Shown piece after piece: positions 51,718 through 61,917 of a stretch of 64,000 nucleotides of DNA. Each line of letters opens with the position of its first letter. The stretch's first letter is position 1. Origin of the DNA: Parabacteroides timonensis (GTDB taxonomy: Bacteria; Bacteroidota; Bacteroidia; Bacteroidales; Tannerellaceae); the NCBI RefSeq assembly GCF_900128505.1, contig NZ_LT669941.1:3017804-3081803 (forward strand). The letters are read 5' to 3'. Both the position numbers and the translations under genes were made by a program. Below the pieces are notes generated by a model. The model had not been told where the DNA came from, ran no database searches, and saw only the letters and a list, made by a program, of their open reading frames with translations.

Positions 51718-52238
51718 ATCAGTATTTTATTTATGTATACCTATATGATGATTTCAGCAGATCAAAAGTTGCAACGGAGTATTAAAATAAAAAGGAAGAA
51801 ATAACAGTAAACGATAATAACCATAGTTCTGTACGAACTAAGCGGAATAAATCAGACTGAGAAAAACACAGTGCAAAAATAGTAAAAAAGGAATACAAAA
51901 TGGTAAAATATCATTTTATTATTATAATATCTGCAAGGTTTATAAAATACTTTTTCACACAGCATTCAGCCAAACGACATTTTTTAAGATTTACCACCGC
52001 TTACAGACTCACTTTATCTCTCTCCTAAAACAGCCACAAGAAGCTCATTCGAGATAAAAGCAAACAGTTCGTACAGGACTACGTCATATATTTCAATGAA
52101 AGAACACAAGTAAACATTATTCTAATATCTAATAATGAGGCCTATGATGTAAAAAAAAGTGTCGTTTACCCGAATACGTATCAAATACGTAATTTTTATC
52201 AATTCAATTTATTAAATCTAACTAGTATTAATTAAATT
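51718..52238. other. 521-bp intergenic region between divergent porin and SusC genes
   Basis: It holds the imperfect inverted-repeat pair (51822-51840 and 52066-52084). Otherwise it is AT-rich, without a plus-strand TAnnTTTG box near the SusC start. The word AATACGTA occurs twice near 52175-52195. Confidence 0.55.
51822..52084. promoter_or_regulatory. Possible second invertible-promoter segment (imperfect inverted repeats)
   Basis: CATAGTTCTGTACGAACTA (51822-51840), reverse-complemented, matches 52065-52083 at 16 of 19 positions. Both ends have the AGTTC-N5-GAACT/ACGT plan of the 27-kb switch. The only promoter-like box inside is TATTTTTG on the minus strand (complement of 51874-51881), which points to the porin and away from SusC. 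Mismatches between the arms make active inversion less certain. Confidence 0.45.
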
Positions 52239-55235
52239 ATGAAGAAAGCAATTAAATCGATTTCTTTCAGGGATACAGTCTATGTATCCACATTCTGCCT
52301 GTTACTCTCTGCTTTACCAGCAAATGCAACAGACACAAACAGCTATAAATCAGAAGACATACCTGTATCAAACACTGTACAACAAAATAGGGCTATTACC
52401 GGTAAAGTCATTGATACCAATGGTATTCCCATTATCGGGGCAAATGTCGTGATTAAGGGCACAACCAATGGAAATATCACAGATATGGACGGTAAGTTCA
52501 CGCTCGAGAATGTTCCTGAAAACACTATTTTACAAATCTCTTATATCGGTTATAAAACCCAGGAAGTTGCCGTACGGAATAAGTCCAAATTCGAGATCAC
52601 ATTGGAAGAAGATGCTGAAAACTTACAGGAAGTAGTCGTTGTCGGTTACGGTAGTACGGTGAAAAAAGACCTGACCACTGCCGTGACAAGTGTAAAAAGT
52701 AAAGACTTTTTGCAAGGGGCTTCCAATAGTCCGTTACAGATGATCGACGGTAAAGTAGCCGGTGTATCCGTATCCAATACGGCAGCCGCCGACCCGAATG
52801 CCAGTCCGAGTATCCAGGTACGCGGAGCCTCTTCTTTGAAAGCCGGAAACGGCCCGTTAATCGTTATCGACGGGATGCCGGGCGGCGACCTGCGGAATCT
52901 TGCCCAGCAAGACATCGAATCTATTACTGTATTGAAGGATGGTTCCGCCGCTGCCATCTACGGTTCCCGCGGAGCGAACGGAGTTATCCTGGTTCAGACG
53001 AAGCAGGGGAAAGCCGGTAAAGTATCCATCACATACGATGGTTATGCCGAACATGACTTCGTTGCTGCACGACCGGAAATACTGAGCCCGGAAGAGTTTG
53101 TGGCCAACAATATCGGAAAGGATTACGGTTCCCGTACAAATTGGTATGACGAGTTGCTCAACAAAAACAACTTCGGACAGAACCACAACCTGGCCCTCTC
53201 CGGTGGTAGCGAATCGAGTATCTTCCGTATCTCGGCAAACTACCGTTCAAAAGAAGGTATGGACATTGCCACCGACCGCAAAGAATACGGTTTACGTGCC
53301 AGCTTCAAACAAATCACTTTAGAAGGTTTATTGGAAGTGACAGGAAACATATCCTATCGTTACGCCGATGAAGACAACACCGATTACGGAAGTTTCAAAC
53401 AGGCAGTCGAACTGAACCCGACCTATTCGAAAGACGAAATGGATGCATTCCGGAATAACTTCGACAGTTATAACCCGATCTTCAACCTGACAAGACGTGA
53501 AAACGGAGCTACACAGGAATACCTGACTACCGACTTCAACATCAAACTCAACATCCTGAAGAACCTGAATACCGAATTAAAACTCGGCCGCCAGGGACAT
53601 GACAAGAAGAAACGAGAGTATTATTTTAAAGACCATCGCGAGTCGATCAACAACAGCCGTAACGGACGTGCCCGCCTGGAAAATGAAAAATGGGTGGACT
53701 ATACGTTAGAATGGTTAGGCAATTATTCGCTGGATATAGATCAGCACCACCTGAAAGTAATGGGCGGTTACTCCTATCAGGAATTCAACTGGGAAAAGTT
53801 CAATGCCGAAAACATGAACTTCCCGACAGACGCTTTCCTGTACAACAACCTGGGAGCCGGCGACTACAACAAGGCCGACGGACGTCTGGGTATGGAGTCT
53901 GATAAAAACAAAGAAAAGACGATCGCTTTCCTGGGACGTGTCAATTATGATTTCGATAATACTTTCCTGTTCACGGGTTCTATCCGTTATGAAGGAAATA
54001 CTAAATTCGGTACGGATCATAAATGGGGTGCTTTCCCTGCCGCTTCTGCCGCATGGCGTGTTTCCCGTCTTTCCTTCTTCGAAGACTCTCAAACCGTGAA
54101 TGACCTGAAACTCCGTTTCTCTTACGGACAGACCGGACGCTCGGGCTTCGATAAATACATCTCCCTGGCGAAATATACCGGTTACGGATGGATGCCGAAC
54201 AGTGAAGGTAAATGGGTTCAGGTGTACGGCCCGGGAAACAACCCGAACAGAGACCTGTCCTGGGAAAAGCAGATTTCCTACAACCTGGGGGTCGATTATA
54301 CCTTGTTCAACTCCCGCCTATCCGGTAGTTTAGACCTTTTCATCCGTGAAGGGAAAGATGTAATCGGTGAATATCAGGTGCCGGTTCCTCCCTATTTGCA
54401 CGAAAAGATCATGACTAATGTAGGTACAACCAATTCCAAAGGTTTTGAATTGCAGGTAAACTGGGATGCCGTACAAAACGACAAGTTCACCTATTCAACC
54501 AACGCCACGCTTTCCTATACCAAATCGAAGCTGAAATCATTCTCTAACGAGAAATATGAGTTGGGTTATATGGAAGGCGACGGTCTGCCTTCACCCGGAA
54601 ACCCCGGCCCGTGCCAGCGTTTGCAGGATGGTATTGAAATCGGTTCATTCTACGGATACCGCTACGCCGGTGTCGATGAAGATGGAAATATCATGGTTTT
54701 CAAAGATGGTATCAAAGGAGGCGAAACCGTACGGGGACGTGACGCCAACGAAGCGGACAGAACCTATATCGGCAACGGTACGCCCAAATGGGAAATGGCC
54801 TGGGGAAACACATTTACTTATAAAGGATTCGACCTGTCCCTTTATTTCCGCGGACGTTTCGATTACCAGATCCTGAATCAATATCAGATGTATTATGGTT
54901 TGCAAGGGGTAACAGGTATTAACAAGCTGACATCCGCCTATAAGGAAAATGCCCATATCAAAGGAGAAAAGATCATGTGCGACTACTTCCTCGAAAACGG
55001 TAATTACCTGAAACTGGATAACATCACGCTGGGATGGACACCTAAACTGAATACGAAATGGATCTCCAACCTGCGTATTTATGCAACCATGAAGAACGTA
55101 TTCACCATCACGAAGTATTCAGGCGGCATGGACCCGTCAAGTGTCGACGTCACTGGCTTATGGGCTGGTAGAGGCAGTATGGATTTATATCCGACAGCCC
55201 GCAACGTATCATTCGGAGTTCAAATCAGTTACTAA
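52239..55235 (+). CDS. SusC/RagA TonB-dependent transporter (locus 2)
   Basis: The 998-aa product has a signal peptide, a CarboxypepD_reg-like domain (about 50-130; 'ITGKVIDTNGIPIIGANVVIKGT'), the SusC box 'EVVVVGYGSTVKKDLTTAV', the plug ('VRGASSLKAGNGPLIVIDG', 'YGSRGANGVILVQTK') and a TonB barrel ending 'VSFGVQISY'. It has no STN domain, so it is not the sensor of a sigma/anti-sigma pair. The SusD partner follows 18 bp later. No glycosidase is adjacent, so the substrate is not deducible. Its expression may depend on the inverted-repeat segment upstream. Confidence 0.94.
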   Translation: MKKAIKSISFRDTVYVSTFCLLLSALPANATDTNSYKSEDIPVSNTVQQNRAITGKVIDTNGIPIIGANVVIKGTTNGNITDMDGKFTLENVPENTILQISYIGYKTQEVAVRNKSKFEITLEEDAENLQEVVVVGYGSTVKKDLTTAVTSVKSKDFLQGASNSPLQMIDGKVAGVSVSNTAAADPNASPSIQVRGASSLKAGNGPLIVIDGMPGGDLRNLAQQDIESITVLKDGSAAAIYGSRGANGVILVQTKQGKAGKVSITYDGYAEHDFVAARPEILSPEEFVANNIGKDYGSRTNWYDELLNKNNFGQNHNLALSGGSESSIFRISANYRSKEGMDIATDRKEYGLRASFKQITLEGLLEVTGNISYRYADEDNTDYGSFKQAVELNPTYSKDEMDAFRNNFDSYNPIFNLTRRENGATQEYLTTDFNIKLNILKNLNTELKLGRQGHDKKKREYYFKDHRESINNSRNGRARLENEKWVDYTLEWLGNYSLDIDQHHLKVMGGYSYQEFNWEKFNAENMNFPTDAFLYNNLGAGDYNKADGRLGMESDKNKEKTIAFLGRVNYDFDNTFLFTGSIRYEGNTKFGTDHKWGAFPAASAAWRVSRLSFFEDSQTVNDLKLRFSYGQTGRSGFDKYISLAKYTGYGWMPNSEGKWVQVYGPGNNPNRDLSWEKQISYNLGVDYTLFNSRLSGSLDLFIREGKDVIGEYQVPVPPYLHEKIMTNVGTTNSKGFELQVNWDAVQNDKFTYSTNATLSYTKSKLKSFSNEKYELGYMEGDGLPSPGNPGPCQRLQDGIEIGSFYGYRYAGVDEDGNIMVFKDGIKGGETVRGRDANEADRTYIGNGTPKWEMAWGNTFTYKGFDLSLYFRGRFDYQILNQYQMYYGLQGVTGINKLTSAYKENAHIKGEKIMCDYFLENGNYLKLDNITLGWTPKLNTKWISNLRIYATMKNVFTITKYSGGMDPSSVDVTGLWAGRGSMDLYPTARNVSFGVQISY

Positions 55236-55253
55236 ACTAAAAGTATATACAGC

Positions 55254-56972
55254 ATGAAAAATATAAAATCACTTTGTGCAGTCAGCCTGATGGCTACCAC
55301 CATGGCTTTCACTTCCTGTACGGATCTGACGGAAGAGCCATTCAATATATTGACAAGCGACAACTACTTCACAGACAAAGCGTCTGTCGAAGCAACCGTA
55401 CTCCGTCCCTACGAACATGCCCAATGGTGTGGCTGGGACGGCGACCGCTGGCAGTTGCAGGAACTTACCGGCGACCATTTCGTCTGGACACAGAAAGGAC
55501 GCCACGGCTACGACGACGGACAATGGGTTCGCCTGCACGAGCATAAATGGAATTACGATATGAACCAGATCAATGGAGGCTGGGTCGGTCCGTATCAGGG
55601 TATCCAACAGATCAATTCACTCCTTCGCGACTTCAACGTCCTGGACTTCCAGGCCATGGGGATCACAGATGAAGAGAAAAACAATTATATCGGCGAACTA
55701 CGTACTTTACGTGCCTGGTTCTATATCTTCCTGATCGACTTCTACCGGAATGTACCTATCTTCACGGAAAAGGATGCACCGGACGAACTGCTCGCCCAGG
55801 CTACACCCGAAGAAGTATTCAGCTATATCGAGAGCGAACTGAAAGATGTATTGCCTCAACTGAAAAAAGAGAATATCGTCGGTCGTTTCACCCAGGCTCC
55901 TGCTGCGGCATTGCTGGCCCGTATCTATTTCAATTCGCAGGTATGGCTCAATGTCGACCGTTCGGCAGACTGTAAAACATTCTGCGAAGATATCATTGCC
56001 GGTAAATACGGGGAATATCATATCAACCAGAACGATTACCGCGATCCGTTCCGCTCCGGCATCAAAGGATACAGGTCGCCTGAACTGTTGTTCGAATTCC
56101 CTCACAAACGCAATGTGTACCAGTTCGGCGGTTTCCATGATTCTTTCCTGCATTATACTTCCGGCCAGGCTTTGGGTAATCCCGACGGTGGCAACAATGG
56201 TATTCACATGACACCTTCACGGGATTTCGATGGCAACGTGTATAGTTTCGCCAGCCAACTGGGAACCCCGTATGAAAAGTATGCAGACTGCGATTATCGT
56301 AAACAACCGTTCCAGATCACCAGTGCCAACGGCGATTACGAAGGTTTCTTTATGATCGGAACCCAGTATAAGTTCGACTATACCAAAGGATACGGCTATA
56401 CAGATGAAACAGTGAAAGGAACAGAAGAATACAAAGGTGAACCGTTGATCTACGTAGATCAGGTAGGACGTTTCTCCGAAGGTCTCAATACAGCTAAAGA
56501 AAAAGGTTCGCGCGTCACGACAGGGGAAGAGAATTCGGGTGTGCGCTTCAACAAGTTCCCCTACTTGCAGGAAGGTGACGGATTGTATATGTGCCAGTCT
56601 GCTCCGGAAATCCGTCTGGCTGAAATCTATTACATGCTGGCTGAGATCAATTACAGAAGCGGCAATAAGACAAAGGCTGCCGAATTGCTCGACTTCGTAC
56701 GCGTCAGAAACTATCCGGCAGACGAATGGAGCAAATACAGCTATACACAAAACCCGGCTCTATTGACCGATCAGGAGTTTGTAGACGAATGGGGACGTGA
56801 GTTTATCGGCGAACGCCGCCGCCGTTCGGACCTGATCCGCTGGGGACGTTTCGGAAATGCCTGGTGGGATAAAGGAACAGACGCTACCGATAAGGAATAC
56901 ACAATCTTCCCAATTCCAAAGCGTCAGATGGATGCCAACCCGTTGTTAAAGCAGACAACAAAAGGCTGGTAA
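55254..56972 (+). CDS. SusD/RagB-family binding lipoprotein (locus 2)
   Basis: The 572-aa product has a lipoprotein signal (Cys in 'MAFTSCTDLT') and the SusD arrangement: 'NYFTDKASVEATVLRPYEHAQWCGWDGDRWQL', TPR-like helices ('ELRTLRAWFYIFLIDFYRNVPIFTE'), 'EIRLAEIYYMLAEINYRSG' and the C-terminal 'WGREFIGERRRRSDLIRWGRF' plus 'FPIPKRQMDANPLLKQTTKGW'. It forms the surface lid of the SusC channel encoded just upstream. A strong terminator follows at 57064-57096. Confidence 0.93.
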   Translation: MKNIKSLCAVSLMATTMAFTSCTDLTEEPFNILTSDNYFTDKASVEATVLRPYEHAQWCGWDGDRWQLQELTGDHFVWTQKGRHGYDDGQWVRLHEHKWNYDMNQINGGWVGPYQGIQQINSLLRDFNVLDFQAMGITDEEKNNYIGELRTLRAWFYIFLIDFYRNVPIFTEKDAPDELLAQATPEEVFSYIESELKDVLPQLKKENIVGRFTQAPAAALLARIYFNSQVWLNVDRSADCKTFCEDIIAGKYGEYHINQNDYRDPFRSGIKGYRSPELLFEFPHKRNVYQFGGFHDSFLHYTSGQALGNPDGGNNGIHMTPSRDFDGNVYSFASQLGTPYEKYADCDYRKQPFQITSANGDYEGFFMIGTQYKFDYTKGYGYTDETVKGTEEYKGEPLIYVDQVGRFSEGLNTAKEKGSRVTTGEENSGVRFNKFPYLQEGDGLYMCQSAPEIRLAEIYYMLAEINYRSGNKTKAAELLDFVRVRNYPADEWSKYSYTQNPALLTDQEFVDEWGREFIGERRRRSDLIRWGRFGNAWWDKGTDATDKEYTIFPIPKRQMDANPLLKQTTKGW

Positions 56973-57063
56973 TAATCCGGTAGAACGAATATGGATAAGT
57001 AGCCACTCTAACTAACAATTTCGCACTTAATAATAATATTTCCAGGCTGCTTATTCATAAAAA

Positions 57064-57096
57064 AAAGGTTGCAATGTTCAGTACATTGCAACCTTT
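57064..57096. terminator. Terminator between SusD locus 2 and porin paralogue 2
   Basis: AAAGGTTGCAATGT pairs perfectly with ACATTGCAACCTTT around a 5-base loop, with A and T runs outside. It can act in both directions. Confidence 0.88.
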
Positions 57097-57175
57097 ACTT
57101 TTATAAAGATGTATCTCTTTCCTTCCCCATGGTAACGTAAGAAATTTCACGTTTGCACAGACAATCCCTTTCTGA

Positions 57176-57790
57176 TTAAAAGCGCCAGCCGAGATTAAAC
57201 TGGAAGACACTGTTCAGGTAAGTTTTTCCATATGAATCCTTAAACGGATTAAGAAAACCGATTGTATAGCCGGCCGAAGCTAACAACCCGGAATCAAACT
57301 GATAGCCCAGACCAACTCCCAGACCCAGATCAAACGTTTTCAATGTAGAAGCACCTTCAAACGGATCGACATCATCCCTTCCGAAGGCTTTCACTTTATT
57401 TGTCTCATGTACTTTAATACTAATTTGAGGACCGCCGAAGAGATACAAACCGCCTACATTCGAATACCATTTAGCATAAACCGGGATATTCAGATAGTCG
57501 GCTCCACAAGTCATGGTACCGTCCTGACTCTGACCATTTTCATCAGCTATAACAATATCTCCTTTTGCTCCCTGCATCGAATAATAAACTCCCGGCTCGA
57601 ATGCAAACCTGGAAGTTAACAAGAATTCTCCAGAAAGACCGACATTAAGACCCGGACGAACTCCCATATCGTATAACCCCGTTATTGTTGACAGATTCAA
57701 ACCGACTTTCGGTATAAAATGGAATTCCTGAGCAAATCCATACACCACACCTAAGCAAGATAACAATAAGGCAAAAGCAATCTTCTTCAT
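57176..57790 (-). CDS. PorT-type outer-membrane beta-barrel protein, paralogue 2
   Basis: The 204-aa product has a signal peptide ending YGFAQ. It is collinear with the 51097-51717 protein: 'EFHFIPKVGLNLSTITGLYDMGVRPGLNVGLSGEFLLTSRFAFEPGVYYSMQGAK' and 'CGADYLNIPVYAKWYSNVGGLYLFGGPQISI'. It ends in Phe. It reads toward the SusD gene. A TATATTTG box (complement of 57855-57862) lies 65 bases upstream. The pair of paralogues flanking a SusC/SusD locus suggests duplication before or during insertion of that locus. Confidence 0.85.
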   Translation of the reverse strand: MKKIAFALLLSCLGVVYGFAQEFHFIPKVGLNLSTITGLYDMGVRPGLNVGLSGEFLLTSRFAFEPGVYYSMQGAKGDIVIADENGQSQDGTMTCGADYLNIPVYAKWYSNVGGLYLFGGPQISIKVHETNKVKAFGRDDVDPFEGASTLKTFDLGLGVGLGYQFDSGLLASAGYTIGFLNPFKDSYGKTYLNSVFQFNLGWRF

Positions 57791-57854
57791 TATTTTATTA
57801 TTTAAAGTTTACTTTATAACGCCGACTACACAGCTTTAGTATAAAAATGAAGCA

Positions 57855-57862
57855 CAAATATA
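57855..57862 (-). promoter_or_regulatory. Promoter -7 box of porin paralogue 2
   Basis: The complement reads TATATTTG, 65 bases before the start codon. Confidence 0.5.
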
Positions 57863-57914
57863 TCCTACAAGCCTTGTAAAGAAACGGCTTACCGCATACA
57901 CCCCCAAAAAACAA

Positions 57915-57948
57915 AGAGAGTGAATTCCCGATTCAGAATCCACTCTCT
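57915..57948 (-). terminator. Terminator of purL
   Basis: An AGAGAGTG/CACTCTCT stem; on the minus strand TTTGTTTTTT follows. Confidence 0.75.
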
Positions 57949-57977
57949 TGTTTTCATATAAAGTATTTCTCTTTTTC

Positions 57978-60900
57978 TTACTTCTTGTTTTCTTCAATCC
58001 ACTTGCGTGCATTTACAAAACCTTCGATCCACGGAGTTACTTCGTCACCTTTACGGTCAGCAGGATAATAACCGCACTGCCATGGGAACAAAGCACGTTC
58101 CAGGTGAGGCATCATAGCCATGTGACGTCCGTCGTGTGAGCAGACACCGGCAACCGACCAAGGCGAACCGTTCGGATTGGCAGGATAGCCTTCGTAGTTG
58201 TATTTAAGAGCAATATGATATTCTTTCTCTTCGTACGGGAAGCTGAACTTTCCTTCTCCGTGTGTGATCCAGATACCCAGTTTCTGTCCGCTCATCGGAC
58301 CGAACATCACTGAATGGTTCTTCGGGATCTCTACAGAGATAAAGTTAGACTCCAGTTTGTGAGAGTCGTTATGCAACATCTTATGTTTCTTTTCGTGTTC
58401 CGGATAAACCACACCCAGTTCAGCCATCAGCTGGCAACCGTTACAGATACCCAGACTCAACGTATCGGGACGTGCATAGAAGTTATCCAATGCTTTCTTT
58501 GCCTTTTCGTTATACAAGAAACCACCGGCCCATCCCTTGGCTGAACCTAAAACGTCGGAGTTGGAGAAACCACCGCAGAATACGATCATATTCACATCTT
58601 CCAGTGTTTCACGTCCCGAAGCCAGGTCGGTCATGTGAACGTCTTTCACGTCGAAACCGGCCAGATACAATGCGTAAGAGGTTTCACGTTCGCACTGGCA
58701 ACCCTTTTCACGGATCACGGCAGCACGGATACCGCTCTTACCTTTACGGTCGGCAGTCAGGCCGTAGTCAGCCAGCTTACCGGTGAAGTTCTTGCCGTAT
58801 TTAAATTCCAGCGGCTGCATCTTATAGTTTTCGAAACGGTTGCCTGCGCATACACTACCGCTCTGCTTGATATCCAGTTTGTAAGACGATTCGTACCACA
58901 CGTCACGCATATAGTCGATGCCGAAGTGATACTGAACACCGTCTTTTTCCACCAGGATATGACGCTCGGCAGTCGGCTTGGCGATGATAGCGAAACCGAC
59001 ACCGGCTTCTTCCATCAGCTTTTCGAACGCCTTCTTGTCCTTCACCTGTACCAGGATACCCGGGTTTTCAGCGAACAGGATCTTCACGATGTCTGTTTCC
59101 GACAGTTTGTCCAGGTTGACTTCCAGACCGCCTTCAACGTTTGCAAAGCACATTTCAAGCATGGTAGTGATCATACCACCAGCCGAAATATCGTGTCCGG
59201 CAAGGATCAGATCTTTCTCGATCGCATCCTGCACGGCGTTGAACGCATCTGCGAAATATTCGCTATCCTTCACGGTCGGCACTTCATTACCCAGCTTGTT
59301 CAAAGCCTGCGCAAAAGCAGAACCGCCCAACTTCATCGTATCGAACGAGAAGTCTATATAATATATGTAAGAATTCTTTTCGTGAGCCAATACAGGAGAA
59401 ACGATCTTGCGAATATCGCTTACCTCAGCACCTGCCGAGATAATTACCGTACCCGGAGCGATCACCTTATCGTCGCCATACTTCTGCGTCATCGACAAAG
59501 AGTCTTTACCTGTCGGGATATTGATACCCAGTTCGCAGGCAAAATCAGAAGCAGCCTGAACAGCCGTGTACAGACGGGCGTCTTCTCCTTCGTTGCGGCA
59601 CGGCCACATCCAGTTGGCACTCAAAGAAACACCGGTCAACTTATCTGCCAGCGGAGCGAATACGATATTCGTCAACGACTCGGCGATAGCCATTACCGAA
59701 CCGGCAGCCGGATCGACCAAAGCCACCTGCGGAGCATGACCGATGGAAGTAGCGATACCAGCCTTTCCGCGGTAATCCAATGCTACGGCACCTAGGTCAC
59801 TCAACGGCAACTGCAATTCACCCTGGCACTGCTGACGGGCAATCTTACCTGTCACAGAACGGTCTACCTTATTAGTCAACCAGTCTTTACATGCAACAGC
59901 TTCCAGTTGGAGTACATTCTCCAAGTAATGATGTATTTCTGAATCTTTATAAACCACCGGAGCATACGTTTCGCTCACCGTATGGTCTGTCATGATTGTT
60001 CTAGGCGGTTTACCGAACATATATTCCAGCTTGATGTCGATCGGTTTCACACCGTCGGCCTGCTCGAATACGAATTTCATATCGTTAGTCGTTTCACCTA
60101 CTACATACATCGGAGAGCGTTCGCGGTCGGCAATGCGGCGTACGCGGGCAACGTCTTCTTCCTTCATCAGTAAGCCCATACGTTCCTGGCTCTCGTTTCC
60201 TACGATTTCCTTGGCAGAAAGCGTCGGGTCGCCAACAGGCAACTGGCTCATATCGATGTGTCCGCCGGTAGCTTCCACCAACTCAGACAGACAGTTCAGG
60301 TGACCGCCTGCACCGTGGTCGTGGATGGAGATTACCGGATTGTTGTCAGACTCGGCAATCGCACGGATCACGTTCGATACACGTTTCTGCATTTCCGGGT
60401 TGGCACGCTGTACGGCGTTCAACTCGATACCGCTGGTGTACTGTCCTGTATTTACAGAAGATACGGCACCACCGCCCATACCGATACGGTAGTTGTCACC
60501 ACCCAGCAGTACGACCTTTTCACCCGGCTGAGGATCACCCTTCAAAGCATCGCGCATATTGGCATAACCAACACCACCTGCCAGCATGATCACTTTATCG
60601 TAAGCATATTTCTTATTATTCTCTTCGTGTTCGAAAGTCAGTACCGAACCGCAGATCAGCGGCTGGCCGAACTTGTTACCGAAATCAGAAGCACCGTTGG
60701 AAGCCTTGATCAGAATCTGCTCCGGTGTCTGGTACAACCAGGGGCGCGGGTCCAGTATCTTCTCCCATTCACGGGCACCTTCCGTACGCGGATAAGCAGT
60801 CATGTAAACGGCTGTACCTGCGATAGGCAAAGAAGCTTTACCTCCGCCCAGACGGTCACGGATCTCACCACCTGAACCGGTAGCAGCACCGTTGAACGGC

Positions 60901-61667
60901 TCTACCGTTGTCGGGAAGTTATGTGTTTCAGCTTTCAGGGAAATAACCGATTTAATTTCCTTTGTTTCATAGAAATCAGGCTGATCGCCGCTTGCCGGAG
61001 CAAACTGTTCGATCACCGGACCTTCGTTGAAAGCCACATTATCTTTATAAGCAGAAACCAGTTTGTTCGGGTTTTCTGCCGATGTTTTCTTGATCAGGTT
61101 AAAGAGAGAGCTTTCTTTCTCTTCTCCGTCGATAACGAATGTACCGCCGAAGATCTTGTGACGGCAGTGTTCCGAGTTTACCTGTGCAAAACCGTACACT
61201 TCGCTGTCGGTCAGCTTACGTTCCAGCTTCTGGCTCACTTCGTTCAGGTAAGACACCTCTTCAGCACTCAGCGCCAGCCCTTCCTGTTGGTTGTAAGCTG
61301 CAATATCTTCGATATAAACAATCGGATCCGGTTGTTTACTGATCGTGAAGATATCCTGGTTCAGTCCGTTGTAAATGCGTTGCAGCATCGGGTCGTGGTC
61401 TGCCTCACCGGAAGATACAGGGAAGTATTCTTCGATACGTGAGATACCGCTCAATCCCATGTTCTGGGTGATTTCCACGGCATTAGTACTCCACGGGGTA
61501 ATCATTTCCCGGCGAGGACCAACATACCAGCCATCCAATGTTTCCGATTGAACGGGAGTTGCTTCACTAAACAACCAAACGAGCTTTTGAACATCTTCAG
61601 GAGAGAAAGCATGTGCCGCCTCAACAGCCAGCACCGTCTTTGTTGGAGATTGAAAGAATAGAATCAT
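57978..61667 (-). CDS. purL: Phosphoribosylformylglycinamidine synthase (large fused PurL)
   Basis: The 1229-aa product is the single-chain type of FGAM synthase. It catalyses the ATP- and glutamine-dependent conversion of FGAR to FGAM, the fourth step of purine synthesis, in the cytosol. Visible landmarks are 'YGFAQVNSEHCRHKIFGG', 'SLKAETHNFPTTVEPFNGAATGSGGEIRD', 'VVLLGGDNYRIGMGGGAVSS' and the C-terminal class-I glutaminase with 'LGICNGCQLMAELG' (nucleophile C1075). Length is normal. It is monocistronic, with promoter box TATCTTTG (complement of 61757-61764) and its own terminator. Confidence 0.97.
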   Translation of the reverse strand: MILFFQSPTKTVLAVEAAHAFSPEDVQKLVWLFSEATPVQSETLDGWYVGPRREMITPWSTNAVEITQNMGLSGISRIEEYFPVSSGEADHDPMLQRIYNGLNQDIFTISKQPDPIVYIEDIAAYNQQEGLALSAEEVSYLNEVSQKLERKLTDSEVYGFAQVNSEHCRHKIFGGTFVIDGEEKESSLFNLIKKTSAENPNKLVSAYKDNVAFNEGPVIEQFAPASGDQPDFYETKEIKSVISLKAETHNFPTTVEPFNGAATGSGGEIRDRLGGGKASLPIAGTAVYMTAYPRTEGAREWEKILDPRPWLYQTPEQILIKASNGASDFGNKFGQPLICGSVLTFEHEENNKKYAYDKVIMLAGGVGYANMRDALKGDPQPGEKVVLLGGDNYRIGMGGGAVSSVNTGQYTSGIELNAVQRANPEMQKRVSNVIRAIAESDNNPVISIHDHGAGGHLNCLSELVEATGGHIDMSQLPVGDPTLSAKEIVGNESQERMGLLMKEEDVARVRRIADRERSPMYVVGETTNDMKFVFEQADGVKPIDIKLEYMFGKPPRTIMTDHTVSETYAPVVYKDSEIHHYLENVLQLEAVACKDWLTNKVDRSVTGKIARQQCQGELQLPLSDLGAVALDYRGKAGIATSIGHAPQVALVDPAAGSVMAIAESLTNIVFAPLADKLTGVSLSANWMWPCRNEGEDARLYTAVQAASDFACELGINIPTGKDSLSMTQKYGDDKVIAPGTVIISAGAEVSDIRKIVSPVLAHEKNSYIYYIDFSFDTMKLGGSAFAQALNKLGNEVPTVKDSEYFADAFNAVQDAIEKDLILAGHDISAGGMITTMLEMCFANVEGGLEVNLDKLSETDIVKILFAENPGILVQVKDKKAFEKLMEEAGVGFAIIAKPTAERHILVEKDGVQYHFGIDYMRDVWYESSYKLDIKQSGSVCAGNRFENYKMQPLEFKYGKNFTGKLADYGLTADRKGKSGIRAAVIREKGCQCERETSYALYLAGFDVKDVHMTDLASGRETLEDVNMIVFCGGFSNSDVLGSAKGWAGGFLYNEKAKKALDNFYARPDTLSLGICNGCQLMAELGVVYPEHEKKHKMLHNDSHKLESNFISVEIPKNHSVMFGPMSGQKLGIWITHGEGKFSFPYEEKEYHIALKYNYEGYPANPNGSPWSVAGVCSHDGRHMAMMPHLERALFPWQCGYYPADRKGDEVTPWIEGFVNARKWIEENKK

Positions 61668-61756
61668 ATCGTCGATTTATTAAGATATTCTTTGTGTGCG
61701 ACGGATTTCCGTCCGTTCTGTAATCAGCTGGGGTATACCCTCTCGCTTACAGGGTG

Positions 61757-61764
61757 CAAAGATA
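61757..61764 (-). promoter_or_regulatory. Promoter -7 box of purL
   Basis: The complement reads TATCTTTG, 90 bases before the start codon. Confidence 0.6.
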
Positions 61765-61917
61765 CAAAATAAGTGGCAGATAAAAGGCAAGCAGACTTAC
61801 CTTTTTAATATCTAAGTAAACCTCTTCGCCGTTATCCCGGAGAAAACTCCGCTCATCCGTATCTTCTTTGAAACAGTCCGGCATGTTTCCGTAATTTGTT
61901 GCCGAAGCAATCTATTG

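Noticed and set aside
58635..59795. 386-codon plus-strand open frame
   Set aside because: Antisense to purL, whose motifs run through this region. No signal, motif or promoter supports it.
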